Of a stretch of DNA of 64,000 bases, positions 11,980-23,869 are shown piece by piece. This DNA comes from Atopsyche davidsoni. Its lineage: Eukaryota; Arthropoda; Insecta; Trichoptera; Hydrobiosidae. Under the pieces are notes generated by a model that saw nothing but the letters and a program-made list of their open reading frames with translations, had not been told where the DNA came from and did no database searches. Position 1 is the first letter of the stretch; each line of letters opens with the position of its first letter. The stretch lies in assembly GCA_022113835.1 (NCBI GenBank), contig JAILWY010000001.1:12144501-12208500 (forward strand), in the 5' to 3' direction. The position numbers and the translations under genes were made by a program.

Positions 11980-12265
11980 ATTGTAAGATATTAATGTTTG
12001 CTTCTATTAGAATCAAGTGATGTTAATTATTAAGACATTGACGTTCACCGATACGACCTGACTGGGAGTGCAACCTTCCCGATGAAGTCAGGTGAATGCC
12101 AGCCAAGCTGAGGCATCCAGGTGCCGGAACGCGCTGCTCTTGCTTAGGTAGTCTGTCAATTATTCAGTGCATCAGAATACCGAATGCACCGCCGACTGGC
12201 TGGTCTCCTCGTGGATCCCGTGAAATACGTCCGATCAATCACCAACGTCTGCCTGGCATTTCAAA
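11980..12265. other. GC-richer segment, possibly part of a minus-strand transcript
   Basis: Composition rises well above the flanks. On the minus strand there are acceptor-like ends (tttgaaatgccag near 12254 and gaataattgacag). The reading frame compatible with the candidate exon at 12649 stops within six codons of the first of these. It could be a terminal or non-coding exon, or an old repeat. Confidence 0.15.
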
Positions 12266-12648
12266 TATGATTTATGAGATATTGACTGCATTTTCAAACA
12301 CCGAGGTGAATAGCTTCGTACTGGATGCAGTTTTAAAAAATACTCCATTAACGGTATTGAAAATATTTATTTTAAATAAAAAATTAAATATCACATAAAG
12401 TCGAATACGTGAGTAAAAATAAAATTAAAAGTACGTTGCAAAGATTAGGTGCGGTGTAAAATATTGTTACCTAATGTATTCCGAACGAGACACATTTCAA
12501 AGTACTTATACAAATCGCTTAGTAATGACGCTCTTTAGTGTGACTCCACACGTTCATCAGAACATAATATTATGTCGGTAGTCACATAAAAGTACGTTAC
12601 TCTTTATATCTTCAAAACTCTGTTGCAATAATATATATTGAAACTTAC

Positions 12649-12685
12649 GGCATGGCCACGGGCAGGCTTCTGCGCCAGCTCGGCT
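12649..12685 (-). other. Candidate 37-nt minus-strand exon
   Basis: On the minus strand, a GC-rich stretch starts after acttttacgacttgag and ends ...ggccatgcc immediately before a strong GTAAGT donor. If it begins in phase 2 it reads AELAQKPARGHA, which is compatible in phase with the candidate exon at 13400-13431. An alternative acceptor 2 nt downstream exists. The call rests on splice motifs and composition only. Confidence 0.2.
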
Positions 12686-13399
12686 CTCAAGTCGTAAAAG
12701 TAAATCACTTATTCACCTCACATCACAATACACAACACAGTTATACCACTTTCAACATAATAAATTATCTAAATAAAAATATTTATTAATATCATAAGAC
12801 TTAAGCGAATTGTGCATTTTTTACATATGTAAAATTAACAATTACAGTTCAAATAAATATTCACAGCCGCAAAATTATATTACAGGCCAATTAAACGCAA
12901 TTCATTCATTGAAAACTGATCACTATGAATAATTTTGCTGTAAATTAAATAACTTGTTTTATTTGAAAACAACTAAAATCGCACACGGTTGGGTCACAAA
13001 ACTTGATTTTATTTCTCACAATAATTATTCTTTAAACCACACACTAAAGACACTTTGTAGTACTCGTAAATACAGTTTTTTGTATTAATTTCACAAACGA
13101 ATCAACAAATGTTGTCACAAATTCACGTTTACTTTTCTTAGATACTAGGATGCATTTCACACAGTGTTAAATTATATCTATCAACGTGATGATGCATAAT
13201 ATGTATAAAATATCTAACACGTTTTTTGGACAAATCAAATACACATACAATAATTCACAGTCTTCACAACGCGTCCATAGAAATATTTCCATTCAGAAAG
13301 ACATTAGTTTTAAAATATCCGATATAACCTGAAGAAATAGTATTTAAATATATTGATAGATATGTACAGATAAAAAAGTCGATATGACGAAAAACTCAC

Positions 13400-13431
13400 G
13401 AGCACTTCACTGTCCAAGTTGATATATCACA
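13400..13431 (-). other. Candidate 32-nt minus-strand microexon
   Basis: On the minus strand the segment is preceded by attactaaaattctttcag, a branch-point-like, pyrimidine-rich acceptor, and is followed by GTGAGT. In phase 0 it reads CDISTWTVKC plus two bases. Both splice sites are strong for so short a segment. It could belong with the candidates at 17021 and 12649. Confidence 0.22.
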
Positions 13432-16400
13432 CTGAAAGAATTTTAGTAATTAGTCTTATACGACGCACACCAAGTCGATTATTGTAACAATACTTTTTCA
13501 TATTTCATCACCAACTGCAGATGAGTCATGAATTTCGATTGGTCTTTAAATGTTTTTTTGAGCAGCGATATTGCAGGTACACTAAAATTATCCGTAAACG
13601 AAATGTTATTGTCAACTCGTTTTATTAAGTTTTTTTTAATTATTTTATACATGTGTTGTTTGCACAGTGTCACAAATAATGTATATACCAATAGGCTGGA
13701 ATTAAATCAACTAATAACTTGGCACGGCTTCAAGAGGTTAGTCGCTATGGTTGGTGTAGAACGTATTAAATGAATATTGCACATCTAAGAAATGTCGTCT
13801 TGTTATAAAAAGGTATTTATATTGTATAATATATATATTTTGGTTTATATATATTTTATTTGTACACTTTATATTGCATGTATTTCCACTTATTATTTTA
13901 TTTTGTATGCAAATGCATACATATATTTTTATTGCGTTGTTATAAGTTTAAAAAAGTCTTTTAAAAAAATTACAAATTTTCATTGCACGAATATCGTTCC
14001 CATAAATGTGATAGCAGTGTTTCAAACTGAAAGCATGATTATTAATTATTCAAAAATAATTTTACTTGTTCAAAACCACAGTAAATTTCATCGTACTAAC
14101 ATAAAAAGGTTTGGTAAATATTTTAACAAATCTACTGTACTTGTAGACGTAGACGTCTATTGTCCACAGAGAGAGATTGTCGATACCCACAGTGCAGTTC
14201 CTGTAGAATTTTCGATCCCAGGCCCGGCGCACTGTGCGCTACTGGCAAAACCGTATTATGCGCCGCCGTGGCTGATTCAGTTTGCTAATTGTTCGGCCAA
14301 TTGATTGTTATCAAGATGGTTTCCACATACAGGTGTGCTGGGAATTCAGTTTGCATGGATTTTGGTTCAGAATGACATGTTTCCACTGAAACGTATATTT
14401 AGCTTGTTTAAACCTAGTCACGTTTGGTAAACGTTGTTTCTAATTATAGAATAATACAGTGATATACAGTGTATCAGTTTCATATTGCATTGTGTATATT
14501 GCATCAGGTGATAATTGGGAAATATTAAACACATTATAACATCGTAAAAATGTATCATTAACGTTCAGAAATATATAATACCGATAAAAGTAGATCATTG
14601 GGTTATTTCATCTTATCTGTTTGTAGTCATACATATTCGAAAAATAATCAAACAAATAATATGATAGTTTTCTTAATATATTTGATGAATATTGGAAACA
14701 TACGACTGAAAATATCTCATTTGAAATATTGACATTTATACAGACTCACAATATCGCACATTCTTTCCTTTGGATACTTTTCATCTTCGTTCGTCTTTAG
14801 TACAAGAAGAATATTTAGTACTTTTTCTCTACTTGCAAAAACGACAAGAAAATTTTACGTTATCTTCAATCAATAAACCTTTCAGATAATATCTATGAAC
14901 TTCGACTCTACCATTTTCGATTCAATGTAAAAAAAAAACAGTAATGATTTCGCACATTCAAGCTTAAAGCACTGAATGATAAATGACAAGAAATTATTTA
15001 AAATCGTATAATAGCTGTGAAAAAAGTGTAAGTTCTCTCGGCTGGAGGGATAATTAATCTCAGTCAACATCTCGCTGCGCGGGGAATCAGGGGCGAAGGG
15101 TTTGCGAAGAGAAACCTTTCGATGGAAGAAAAACTTCAGCTGAAATCGTTTTCTTTATTTATCAGTACCGAGCTTACAAACAATACAAACCAATATTCAA
15201 GCATTAAATAATGTTTGAATATTTACACACACACACACACATATATATTTATTTGTGTGTGTTTTTTTTTTCAAATTTAATATTTATATCACCAACTTCC
15301 GTTTCACCAAATCACTAATCTTGAACAGAAATCATCGCAATAAGTTATATCGAATCTTCCATTAACTCAATATTTTATAATACGTGCTATTTTTGAAAAA
15401 AATTCAAGAAACACGGATTTAAATTCTCAGTAAATTACTTGTCGAAAATGCTCGCGATTGAATCACCGCGTGTGTGTTTTCAAAACACAATACGTAATCA
15501 ATACGAATGAAAAATAATATCGATCGCATTTGCAGAACAAAGCTTCTCTAATGAAGCTCTCTGACGATTAAATAAAGCTTATGTTGTCAAACGGTTCACT
15601 CTGTCATAATCGCTGTTACATGCTATGCGCTATTTATTCTTCGAAAATAATGATTCATTGAGTTTAATTAAAACGCAAAAAATACTTATACATAATTTGT
15701 AAATGATGTAAATACTTGAATAACGTAAATTAAATGCCTAATCATTTTTAGAGATTTTTTTAATAAAAAAATATTTTTCACAATGACAAATCTTTCGTGA
15801 CACTGATTTCAAATAATTAATATTTGTCTGAAATATCTTTATAAATGTAGCAATATGTGTATTTTATAAATAATAATTTTGTTACTTGATAAAATAATGC
15901 TTGCTTCCGTTTTTGATAAACTTTTTAACATATAGTAGTTGGATATAACCGGATATGAAGCTTTTGTATATTAATAAATGCACTGACTATCGATTCAAGC
16001 AATGAATGATTTATTTATAGAAAAAAAATTATCATTCATTTTTTTTTTTAGTAAAAAAAATTATTATCCATCTACAATTGTTCAAAAATCAATAAACCTT
16101 TATTTTCAGTAAACACCATATTTAACTATCCAATTCAAAAGTTATTGCTTTTAATCTAGAATTAAAAATATTCATTAATATATATTGTTTATGACTTTTA
16201 AACAAACATTAAAATAATTCTGTAAAAATTACTAGAGTTGACTCTTTGAACAAGTATAATATTGCATGTTACAAAGTAAAAATATGACTACCCCACAATA
16301 TCACCGCTAGTTCAACAATTACGTCCATGTTCTCCCTTGGGCCGATCACAGATAACAGTGAAAATGAATGAATTGTTAACTCGACTGTAATTAAAGCTAC

Positions 16401-16990
16401 CATTTTGCTTCAAATAATGCATTATTATTTTTCCCCATCGAGGATTAACAAGGCTTTGTTGTATATAGAAAATTAAATCATGCACCGTCGAGAAAATAAT
16501 TGGATGAATAAAGCAATTGTGAGAAACGCGTGATTCAGTGGAATGATTCATAAAATTGTTTACAGTGAGACTCATCACATTTGAAAACCTTTTCATTTAT
16601 TTTTTTAATTTTAGTAACTGGTGCTTAATAAGTTCTTGAAAAATATTTTTTTTGATCAATGATTGGAAAACAAGTCACATCAATTTAATGAAACGCTAAA
16701 CTCCTGAAAGATGTATAAACAAAATATAAATATTTTTATTCTGCTATATTTATAGATGCATTGTTAAAACTCTTGCTTTCATTTACAGTGAGGTGCTATA
16801 AAATAAAATATAACGTATAATTATTATAAACGGGCCTTATTTATATTGATCTTAAATTCTTAATAAGGGTAGATATTTCTTTGCCCTAATTAAATATAAA
16901 GGGTACGACGTAAGCATAATAAATGGTTTCGTTGCATTATAATTCATGTAAAAAATATACAAAAATAAAAAATCTAACTATAAGATTAAT
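13432..16990. other. AT-rich non-coding DNA
   Basis: An AT-rich open frame at 13792-14304 is biased to I/Y/F and looks like chance. Apart from the microsatellite at 15195-15261, no element was identified. Confidence 0.5.
15195..15261. repeat. (AC)n/(GT)n microsatellite pair and hairpin
   Basis: An imperfect 12-bp hairpin (attcaagcatta / taatgtttgaat) is followed by about eight AC units, an AT run and a GT run. The AC and GT runs are complementary and could themselves pair. Confidence 0.7.
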
Positions 16991-17020
16991 TAAAACCATG
17001 AATGTACAGGCAATACTTAC

Positions 17021-17065
17021 CGAGCCGACGTCATTGAATAAATCATGATCACGTCGAGATAGCAT
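17021..17065 (-). other. Candidate first coding exon on the minus strand
   Basis: An ATG at 17065-17063 opens MLSRRDHDLFNDVGS and runs straight into a GTAAGT donor at 17020, ending in phase 0. It lies about 30 nt downstream of a likely start site and about 50 nt downstream of a TATA-like CATAAATAAG. The downstream candidates at 13400-13431 and 12649-12685 are phase-compatible. I recognise no protein family in the peptide. A non-coding spliced RNA or chance are the alternatives. Confidence 0.22.
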
Positions 17066-17084
17066 CACAAAAACTGGCCTCGCG

Positions 17085-17150
17085 TGCGGCTCCTGACTGG
17101 GTTGACCTGGATAGGCTTATTTATGCCTTCTCAGTTGCCATGCAAATCCT
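17085..17150 (-). promoter_or_regulatory. Octamer plus TATA promoter-like segment
   Basis: Reading the minus strand, an octamer ATTTGCAT (17147-17140) is followed about 15 nt later by a TATA-like CATAAATAAG (17125-17116). About 25 nt further is an initiator-like ccagtcagg near 17096. The order and spacing fit a focused Pol II promoter pointing left. The flanking 17030-17340 is a GC-richer island. Confidence 0.3.
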
Positions 17151-17345
17151 CCCCAGCCCCTGAGTACCCCCCCTCCTCCCTGCACCGAGGAATCCACCCG
17201 AGAACGGTGATAAAGCCTTATAGAGTTATTAAATATGCAAAACGAACCCGCGAGTAATCACGGATCGTTTGCATGTGCTGCAACTCCGAAAAAGAAACCG
17301 ACCGCTCGCCGATGAGCTGAAATGAGCGCTTTGCATGAATTAACC
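17150..17345. other. GC-richer island upstream of the octamer/TATA motif
   Basis: This contains a C-rich tract (ccccccctcctccc) and two tttgcat half-octamer motifs (near 17268 and 17330). It may be the proximal regulatory region of the minus-strand promoter candidate. Confidence 0.2.
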
Positions 17346-17349
17346 TAAG

Positions 17350-19539
17350 TGCAGTGGATATTCCCATGGCATAATTTAGAGCTCTGCGAGCCTTAGACTT
17401 CGGTATTTTTTTTTATTTTCTAATTGAAAACATGTAAATCATCACTACCCCGGGTGTAAGAAAATTGTTCAATAAGAAGGGAGAAGAAAAAATATATATG
17501 AATATGATATCAAAATATGTATTTTTTAACATTAAACGTACCAGCACTTATATATATATATATTTTTTTAACTTTTTTCATTTCTCAAAATCTCAAAAAA
17601 TATATTGCATGCTCTTTGCTAGATATTTTTTTTTATATTCCTCAACCGCTTTGCTGCCATTTACATTTTATTAAATTTTAAGCTTTAATGTATTTCAAAA
17701 AAATGAATTGATTTTTAATATAGTATTTCGCAATACACACAGATATTGGTATATTAACACATCATTTTTTAAAAATATAATTACTCAATACAAGTGTTAA
17801 ATTGTTTAAAAATACCAGTGTGAGATGTATTATCGTGTAATTAAAAGTAAATAACATTTTTTATGACTAGATATTATATATAATTTGATTAACAAATTTT
17901 CGGCAAATTTCGTTATTTTCATAGTTCATAAATAAATATTGATTATATATTCTAACTGATTTCCAAATATTCAATCTTAATTAATTAAAAAGTTCTTGCG
18001 TAAAATATCTTTGTTAAAAATTAACTAGCAAAATCACTTTGTCGCTAACTAATTTTAACAATTTTGCCATACCAAACAAGTAGTTAAGAACTTGTTTTGA
18101 TAAAAATTGTTTGTTGATATTTTGTCACTCAAAAACTTTAAATTTTAAAATCGCTTTTAACACGTAAAATATTCAACATTAAATTCAAAGAATTTCTTTT
18201 ATATCTCGCATATTTATTTCTGAAGGTGCTCCTTAAATAGAACCCAAACCGCCATTTCAATGGGAGTAAGATAATCTCATCGCTTTTTGAATTTAATTAA
18301 CGGTCCTTCGAAGAGACTTAGCATCCTTTATCTGAGAAGCCATCAGGATTATAAGTTAAATCTTATTTAATTAAATTATATCTTCTTCGAATATCTCCAG
18401 ACTTACGGACCAGAATTTGGAAGTCGCTGCTGAAGGTGTTACAATTCACTCTTTTTACCACGCTTGATTGAATGGATGGGGTCGTTTGTAAGCTTGTATC
18501 AAGACTCGTGTTTATTCAGTTATTCAGATGAATAGAATATGTTTTTGAAAGCAAAGTTTATCAAATTAAATAAAAATTCAGTTTATTTTCCGAAGAAGAC
18601 CAATTCGCTTTGCGACTAATTTTTAATTTTTTTTTTGAATAATCATAGTTTATAAAAGTATACAATTTTCAGTGTCAATGAATATTTACAACTGCAAACA
18701 TGGACGAATTGTTATTCATGTACGTGCATTTACAAGAATAAAAAAATATCTTTAAAAATATTAATGGTTTCAAAATAAAAAAAATCAATAAATAATAATT
18801 AACGTTATTAGCACAAAAACAGAAAAAATATTTTTTTTCTAGTTTGATAGTTATTTTAATAATACCTTGAATTCATTAAAGGTAGAATTTTTGGTTGAAA
18901 ATGCTTATATTTATTGAATTTGCTAGTCTGCAGTATGTCGGACACAAAGAGCCAAGGTTAAGATATTTAAATGGTAAAAGCTATTGTTGTGGTACTATTA
19001 ATTTATCTGCACTTTGTTTGTATGTATTCGTGCCACATAGCCAGTTTCATTTCATCTTTATTATTTACATTCAATAAATGTGAGTACATTACAATACATT
19101 AACATGAAGCATAAACCTCGGAGTTACTGCATGAGACCGTGGCCCTTTGCCAACGCCGCCGCGTCCATAACTTTATATTGGAGTGTATCATATTTAGTCG
19201 AATAGCCATAACAGGCCGCGTGCTCCACAAACCCCAGGATTGGGAACAAAAATCGCATTAACTACCCCTAACTCTCCGAAATGTACAGCGTGATTACATT
19301 TTAAAATTGTGCACTGCTGCAAACTTTATTGTTTCTTCCCATCGATATGATCCGCCCTGCTTAAATCACTTTTTCACAAATTATTACTTATCAATACAAT
19401 TGAAGAAATCAAAACATTTATAAAAGACGTTGGGTTTATGCGATACACAAAAAAGATCAATTGAACACAAGATGCCTAGATATATTTATAACATAAAATA
19501 TATATATTACAGACTTCATTTGGATGCTTTTTTTTTCAG
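17350..19539. other. AT-rich intron upstream of the tetraspanin exon
   Basis: No transmembrane-type exon or donor that could supply helices 1-3 was found. A GC-richer patch lies at about 19110-19270. Confidence 0.5.
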
Positions 19540-19725
19540 ATTGGATGCTGCGGCGCAGACGGCCCCAATGATTACCTGAACATGCGCAAGCCTCTGCCTT
19601 CCGAGTGCCGCGACACCGTCACCGGAAATGCCTTCTACTACGGCTGCGTGGAGGAGCTCACGTGGACGCTGGAGGAGAAGTCCGGCTGGCTAGCCGGTGT
19701 GGCTTTGGCTGCCTGCATGATTAAC
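19540..19725 (+). CDS. Tsp2A: Tetraspanin internal exon: large extracellular loop and start of TM4
   Basis: This exon encodes 62 residues in phase 0. It begins IGCCGADGPNDYL, so the tetraspanin hallmark CCG lies at exon residues 3-5. Two further loop cysteines follow, in PSEC (residue 23) and YGC (residue 36), giving the four-cysteine type of large extracellular loop held by two disulfides. From about residue 50 (GWLAGVALAACMIN) the chain enters transmembrane helix 4, which the next exon completes. A pyrimidine-rich acceptor (ttttttttcag) precedes the exon and a strong donor (gtaagt) follows. The exon is GC-rich, especially at third positions, in strongly AT-rich surroundings. Tetraspanins are four-helix scaffold proteins that organise membrane microdomains. 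The segment GCVEELTWTLEEK and the later KEEEE tail recall Tetraspanin 2A, a smooth septate junction protein of insect gut and Malpighian tubules. Membership of the tetraspanin family is secure; the 2A subtype is from memory and less certain. The methionine inside the exon is not a start. Confidence 0.93.
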
Positions 19726-19790
19726 GTAAGTCCTCCTATTGTAAAATATATAAGTAGTCATTTACTACCACACACAAAAACACATCAAGT

Positions 19791-19991
19791 TTAGGCAGGG
19801 AGGTATGGATGATTTGAAATAATAGTAACACACTAATTTTTCAACGAAACTTAAATTTTACTTTTTCAATGTGTAACTTGGATGTTACCATTACAAAAAT
19901 CTCCTGATGAGTAGATACTACTCTTTATCTATAAAGGTTATCCCCACCTCGCCTGGCGCTCCGTTTAAATCATCCATACCTCCCTGCCTAA
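19791..19991. mobile_element. 201-bp MITE-like element with perfect 25-bp terminal inverted repeats
   Basis: The left end (19791-19815) starts ttaggcagggaggtatggat. The right end (19967-19991) is its exact reverse complement over 25 bp. The centre is 151 bp of mostly AT-rich sequence without an ORF. It starts only 65 bp after the tetraspanin donor site. The perfect repeats suggest a recent insertion. No convincing target duplication was seen, so the family is open. Confidence 0.75.
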
Positions 19992-22900
19992 CCTTGTATA
20001 TACAAAAATATATATATATCTAATTAGAGAGATGGATGACACTCAGAAAATATTCATCTGATGAGTTATAGCTCACAATAAATCGATAATTCTCAGTATA
20101 TTGAATATTAAAACAAAATTATAAAAAAAAAAATAATAATGTTAATATCGATATGAATGTAAAAAATAAAAAACATAAATACGTTACAAACACATTTTTA
20201 TACTGCGCCGATGTGAAATAACAAGTTTACTCAAGCTTCAAAACTCTTCAGAAGATACTCTCAACTTCATTCAATCAAAAACTCCCCCCGGCATAAACGG
20301 TTTTACTTCTGACATTAAACATTATTTTATCGATGCCGTCACGTTTCTAAGTGAGTCTTTCAATTTATACGGATTCGTTTTAATATCCTGACATATTTAT
20401 TTCATCGCTCCTGCCCAACTGTTCATTCCAAAACGCTTGATGAAATGAACCTTCTATCCTCGCTTTGCGAACACTTGCAGTGTTATTATTCATAAGAGAA
20501 TTCAAAACTCATGTAAGCGGATATTGAGAAAAAGATGTTTTGAGATTCCATATTTTTAAATTAAACCATTTTATAATTGATTGCAAAATAATTTATTTTT
20601 AAGAACTGACTTTTGTTATAGTTGTACCAAAACAATGTTTAACAATGCCTCAGTTATATATAAGTTCTCATTCTCGCAAAAAATATCCTTATTTAATAAA
20701 ATATATACATTTTTTAAATTATAAACAAGTATGTACATACCAATACGTATCTACTAAGATTAAATAATAATTTCGTGTTAATTAAAATCAAAATAAAAGT
20801 ATTTTAATTAGAATTCAAGCAATTTTACATGTTATGGTACATTAACTCAGAACAAATAAGTTTTCAGGACCAAGATTGAAAAATTATATACGGAAATATA
20901 TAAGTGAATGTGTTTTTTTTTTTATATTAACCAGCGAAAAATTTTATAAAAGTTTAATTCTAACATACGTGTTTTTAAATAAAAATATTTGGCTATTTTA
21001 TAGAGAAATATTTGATATACTATATTACTATGTGCTAAAATCTACGCAACATTTTAATAAAATAGAGAGCTCAACTCACAAATAACAAAAATATATATTT
21101 AGTATTTTTTTTCTATAATACTCGGTTAGTAGCAAAAATATGTGCGATTTCAGATATATATTATTATATAAATATTTTCCGGAAGAAACGCAAAAAAACT
21201 CACCGACGCACAAGTTCTATCTAGGATAATATAAATTAGAAAAAATCAAGTTTACTGTCATATATCATGTTGCCATCAGCCGGAGGCTTCTCATTTCCTG
21301 CCTGGGGGTTAGATACCCCCTTCTCATCCCCTACACCCCCAAAAGTGGAATTATGCGTATGGAAGCCCAAAGCTCAATAATATTCCTGACTTGAAAATTT
21401 ATTGTATTTTTACTCTCATAAAAAGTAATTTTGACAGATGACTGATAACTTGACTCTTTTGAATTACTAAAAAGTGGTAGAGTGTATATTTAAGATAAGA
21501 CACTCGCCATATCTTTGAATACCGGGATTTTATAAAAAAAAAGTTTAATTAATTTTTTTTATCGTTTATAAAATAATATCTATTTAATTATATTTTTACA
21601 ATTTATAAAATAATATCTATTTAATAAAACATAGTATTTTTTCATTACATAAAAAGATTATCTTATAGAAACTGATTTTAATTTCATCAAAGAATAAAAC
21701 AATTAATAGGATCAAAAAAATGTCATTGAAAAATTATTAAAGCATTTGTCTTACAATATATAATTTTATCTCAAAATTCTTAAGTGAGAATTCTGTGCGA
21801 TATTTATCAGAGATTGAAGAAATAAAATTTATCATTTTCATTTCACTAGATCTTATTATACAATTCAAATATTTAAATTAATTTTCAAACCTAATGATCG
21901 TTTCATGCAAATTTTTTGACATGATAATTAAATATTTTGTGCAAATATTCTAGAAAGTATTATGATTTAAAAATGAAATCAAGCGCATACACTAAGATTA
22001 CAAACCAAGCTAAAATTAAGCTAGTATAATTATTGTCATAATAAAACAAAACTACTCTCCTTATTAAAGCTTTCGTTGCAATAACAGGTACTCAAATATC
22101 ACATGCAAACATTCGCAAAACATAAATAAGAAAACAAAGAAAAGCAATCTCGCTTTCCACCGCACCTTTCGATCGAAAATTTACACTCGCATAATCCTGG
22201 TCGGTCTCCCTACCAGCTGCATACATTTTCTTCGCATTTTTCCTCCCCACAGTGAAGGGCTGATTGTATTCAATCCCCCATAATGGATTTGCCCACCCAT
22301 TCTGTCTCTGAAAGGAAAACTTATATTCCATACGTGCTTTAATCAGACTGCCGAACCGAACGGGAATATTTTCCGTCTCGGCTCCATAATGCCCGTATGT
22401 ACGATGCAATAGTTTGTCCCGTTTCATGGCTTCTGGACGTCTGATTATGTATTTTGGTCCAATTTACAACTTGATGTGTGCTTCGGTTGGGCTTGGCTTT
22501 ATTATTTTTAATCAAAAGTTGCCGCGAGCTCAAACTATTTATGTAACCTCGTAGCACTGGTTCATTCTCCAATGCTCATATTATTATATTTACTTTCCAC
22601 TTGTACTTTAAACATTTATATAATAGATTATTCATTTATTAAGTATTTATTATATTTTACAAATAATGTTAATTTTCACAATCACTCTTGCGTCTCGTAG
22701 AAAATACTTTAATTAATAATTTTATGGGAATAACCTGATTGAAAGATTTATGTTTTACCTTTGTTATTCTTAGATTATTTAAGTGGATTCGATGAAACAC
22801 TTGAGACATTTTACGTTGGAAGAATCAATCGACATATTTTTGATATTTGATAAGACAATTCAAATTCATTATTTTCATTTTATTTAAATGTAAAATATAA

Positions 22901-23660
22901 ACGTTAAGAGCGTTAGTAAATAAATCAAGAAAATTACTTGTTTTAAAAAATTTTAAAACCTATAAATATTTTCAAAGCTAAAAATACTATTTCCAGCAAT
23001 GAATACAGACTTCTCGGAGAGAAAATCTAGAATTTCCAATTAACGCGTCGCCGATCATTGGCTTCGTTGGCAACCAATGTTACTCTATCTTTTTCAAATA
23101 AAATACACTTGTTTACCGTACAAAAAAAACTGCTTTCACAGAAAATAAACCTATTATTTTCGTTAATTTGATGTCTTATTTTATTGTTTTGAGAAGAATA
23201 ATAAATCTTTACTTCAAAATTATATCTGAAGTACATTGTTAATGTATAAAAAAAATTTAAAAATCTTTAAAATAAACTAAATAAGATGAAAGCATAAATA
23301 TACGAAATGAATTGAAAAGTTATGTCTTGCTGTTGAAAAATGGCTGATACAATGTGTGAACTTGTAACATCCACCAAGCATATATCATTACCACAAAAAC
23401 ATGATTACAACACATTTGTGCTGTTATCAATTTTAATAAACCCCCTAACACACAAATACAAAAAAACAATTAAAAGGAAAATTTTCAAAAATTCCCTCCC
23501 TTGCTAATTTAATCTGTACAAATTTATAAAATCATAAAAACAAAATGAAATAATCTACAAAAAAAACCTGAAAATTTAAAGGGATCACGTCGCACGAACC
23601 GCACAGTAACTTTCAATTATTTTCTTCTACACTTTCTCTAAGTCTAAAAACAAAGGAAAG
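19992..23660. other. AT-rich intron
   Basis: Besides the tandem repeat at 21565-21625 there is a GC-richer patch at 21265-21360. At 22140-22560 both minus-strand frames stay open without splice support. No gene is called. Confidence 0.45.
21565..21625 (+). repeat. Tandem direct repeat of 24 bp, period 37
   Basis: tttataaaataatatctatt plus taat occurs at 21565-21588 and again exactly at 21602-21625. A simple local duplication in AT-rich intron. Confidence 0.85.
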
Positions 23661-23667
23661 AACTTAC

Positions 23668-23861
23668 GAGTAAGATATGTCCCTCTTGCCCTTGCAAAGT
23701 TTTTCCGTGGAGATTGTAAAACATTCGAGGAAGAGACGCAGGGGAGGGGCTTCGTGGACTACCCCATGCAGGTCCCAGGGCGTCTGAACAATGGACTCTA
23801 TTAGGGGAGCGAGGCTGTGCTCTGTGCTCAGGCTGCTGTGGGAGAAAAGCCACTGATCATA
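23668..23861 (-). CDS. Candidate nested opposite-strand coding exon, unidentified protein
   Basis: On the minus strand a 194-nt segment lies between an acceptor (gttagatttacag) and a strong GTAAGT donor. The main open frame starts in phase 0 and ends in phase 2. It begins YDQWLFSHSSLSTEHSLAPL and includes IVQTPWDLHGVV, PPLRLFLECF and a lysine-rich end (KLCKGKRDISY). Third positions are about 64% G+C, similar to the tetraspanin exon and unlike the intron. A second acceptor lies inside (cttttctcccacag, then a further cag), so the exon could be 168 nt or shorter. A different frame is also open but is proline/serine-rich with lower third-position GC. I do not recognise the protein. It may belong to a gene nested in the tetraspanin intron or be a retained fragment. 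Confidence 0.35.
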
Positions 23862-23869
23862 CTGTAAAT

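Noticed and set aside
12649..12700. Harbinger-type transposase fragment
   Set aside because: The peptide RGHAV superficially recalls PIF/Harbinger proteins, but the following sequence does not continue the match.
13792..14304. 170-codon open frame on the + strand
   Set aside because: The first 100 residues are I/Y/F-rich as expected from AT-rich DNA. It lacks splice or promoter support and resembles no protein.
22092..22572. Two overlapping minus-strand open frames (111 and 77 codons)
   Set aside because: No splice sites, no recognisable motif, and neither frame is clearly favoured.
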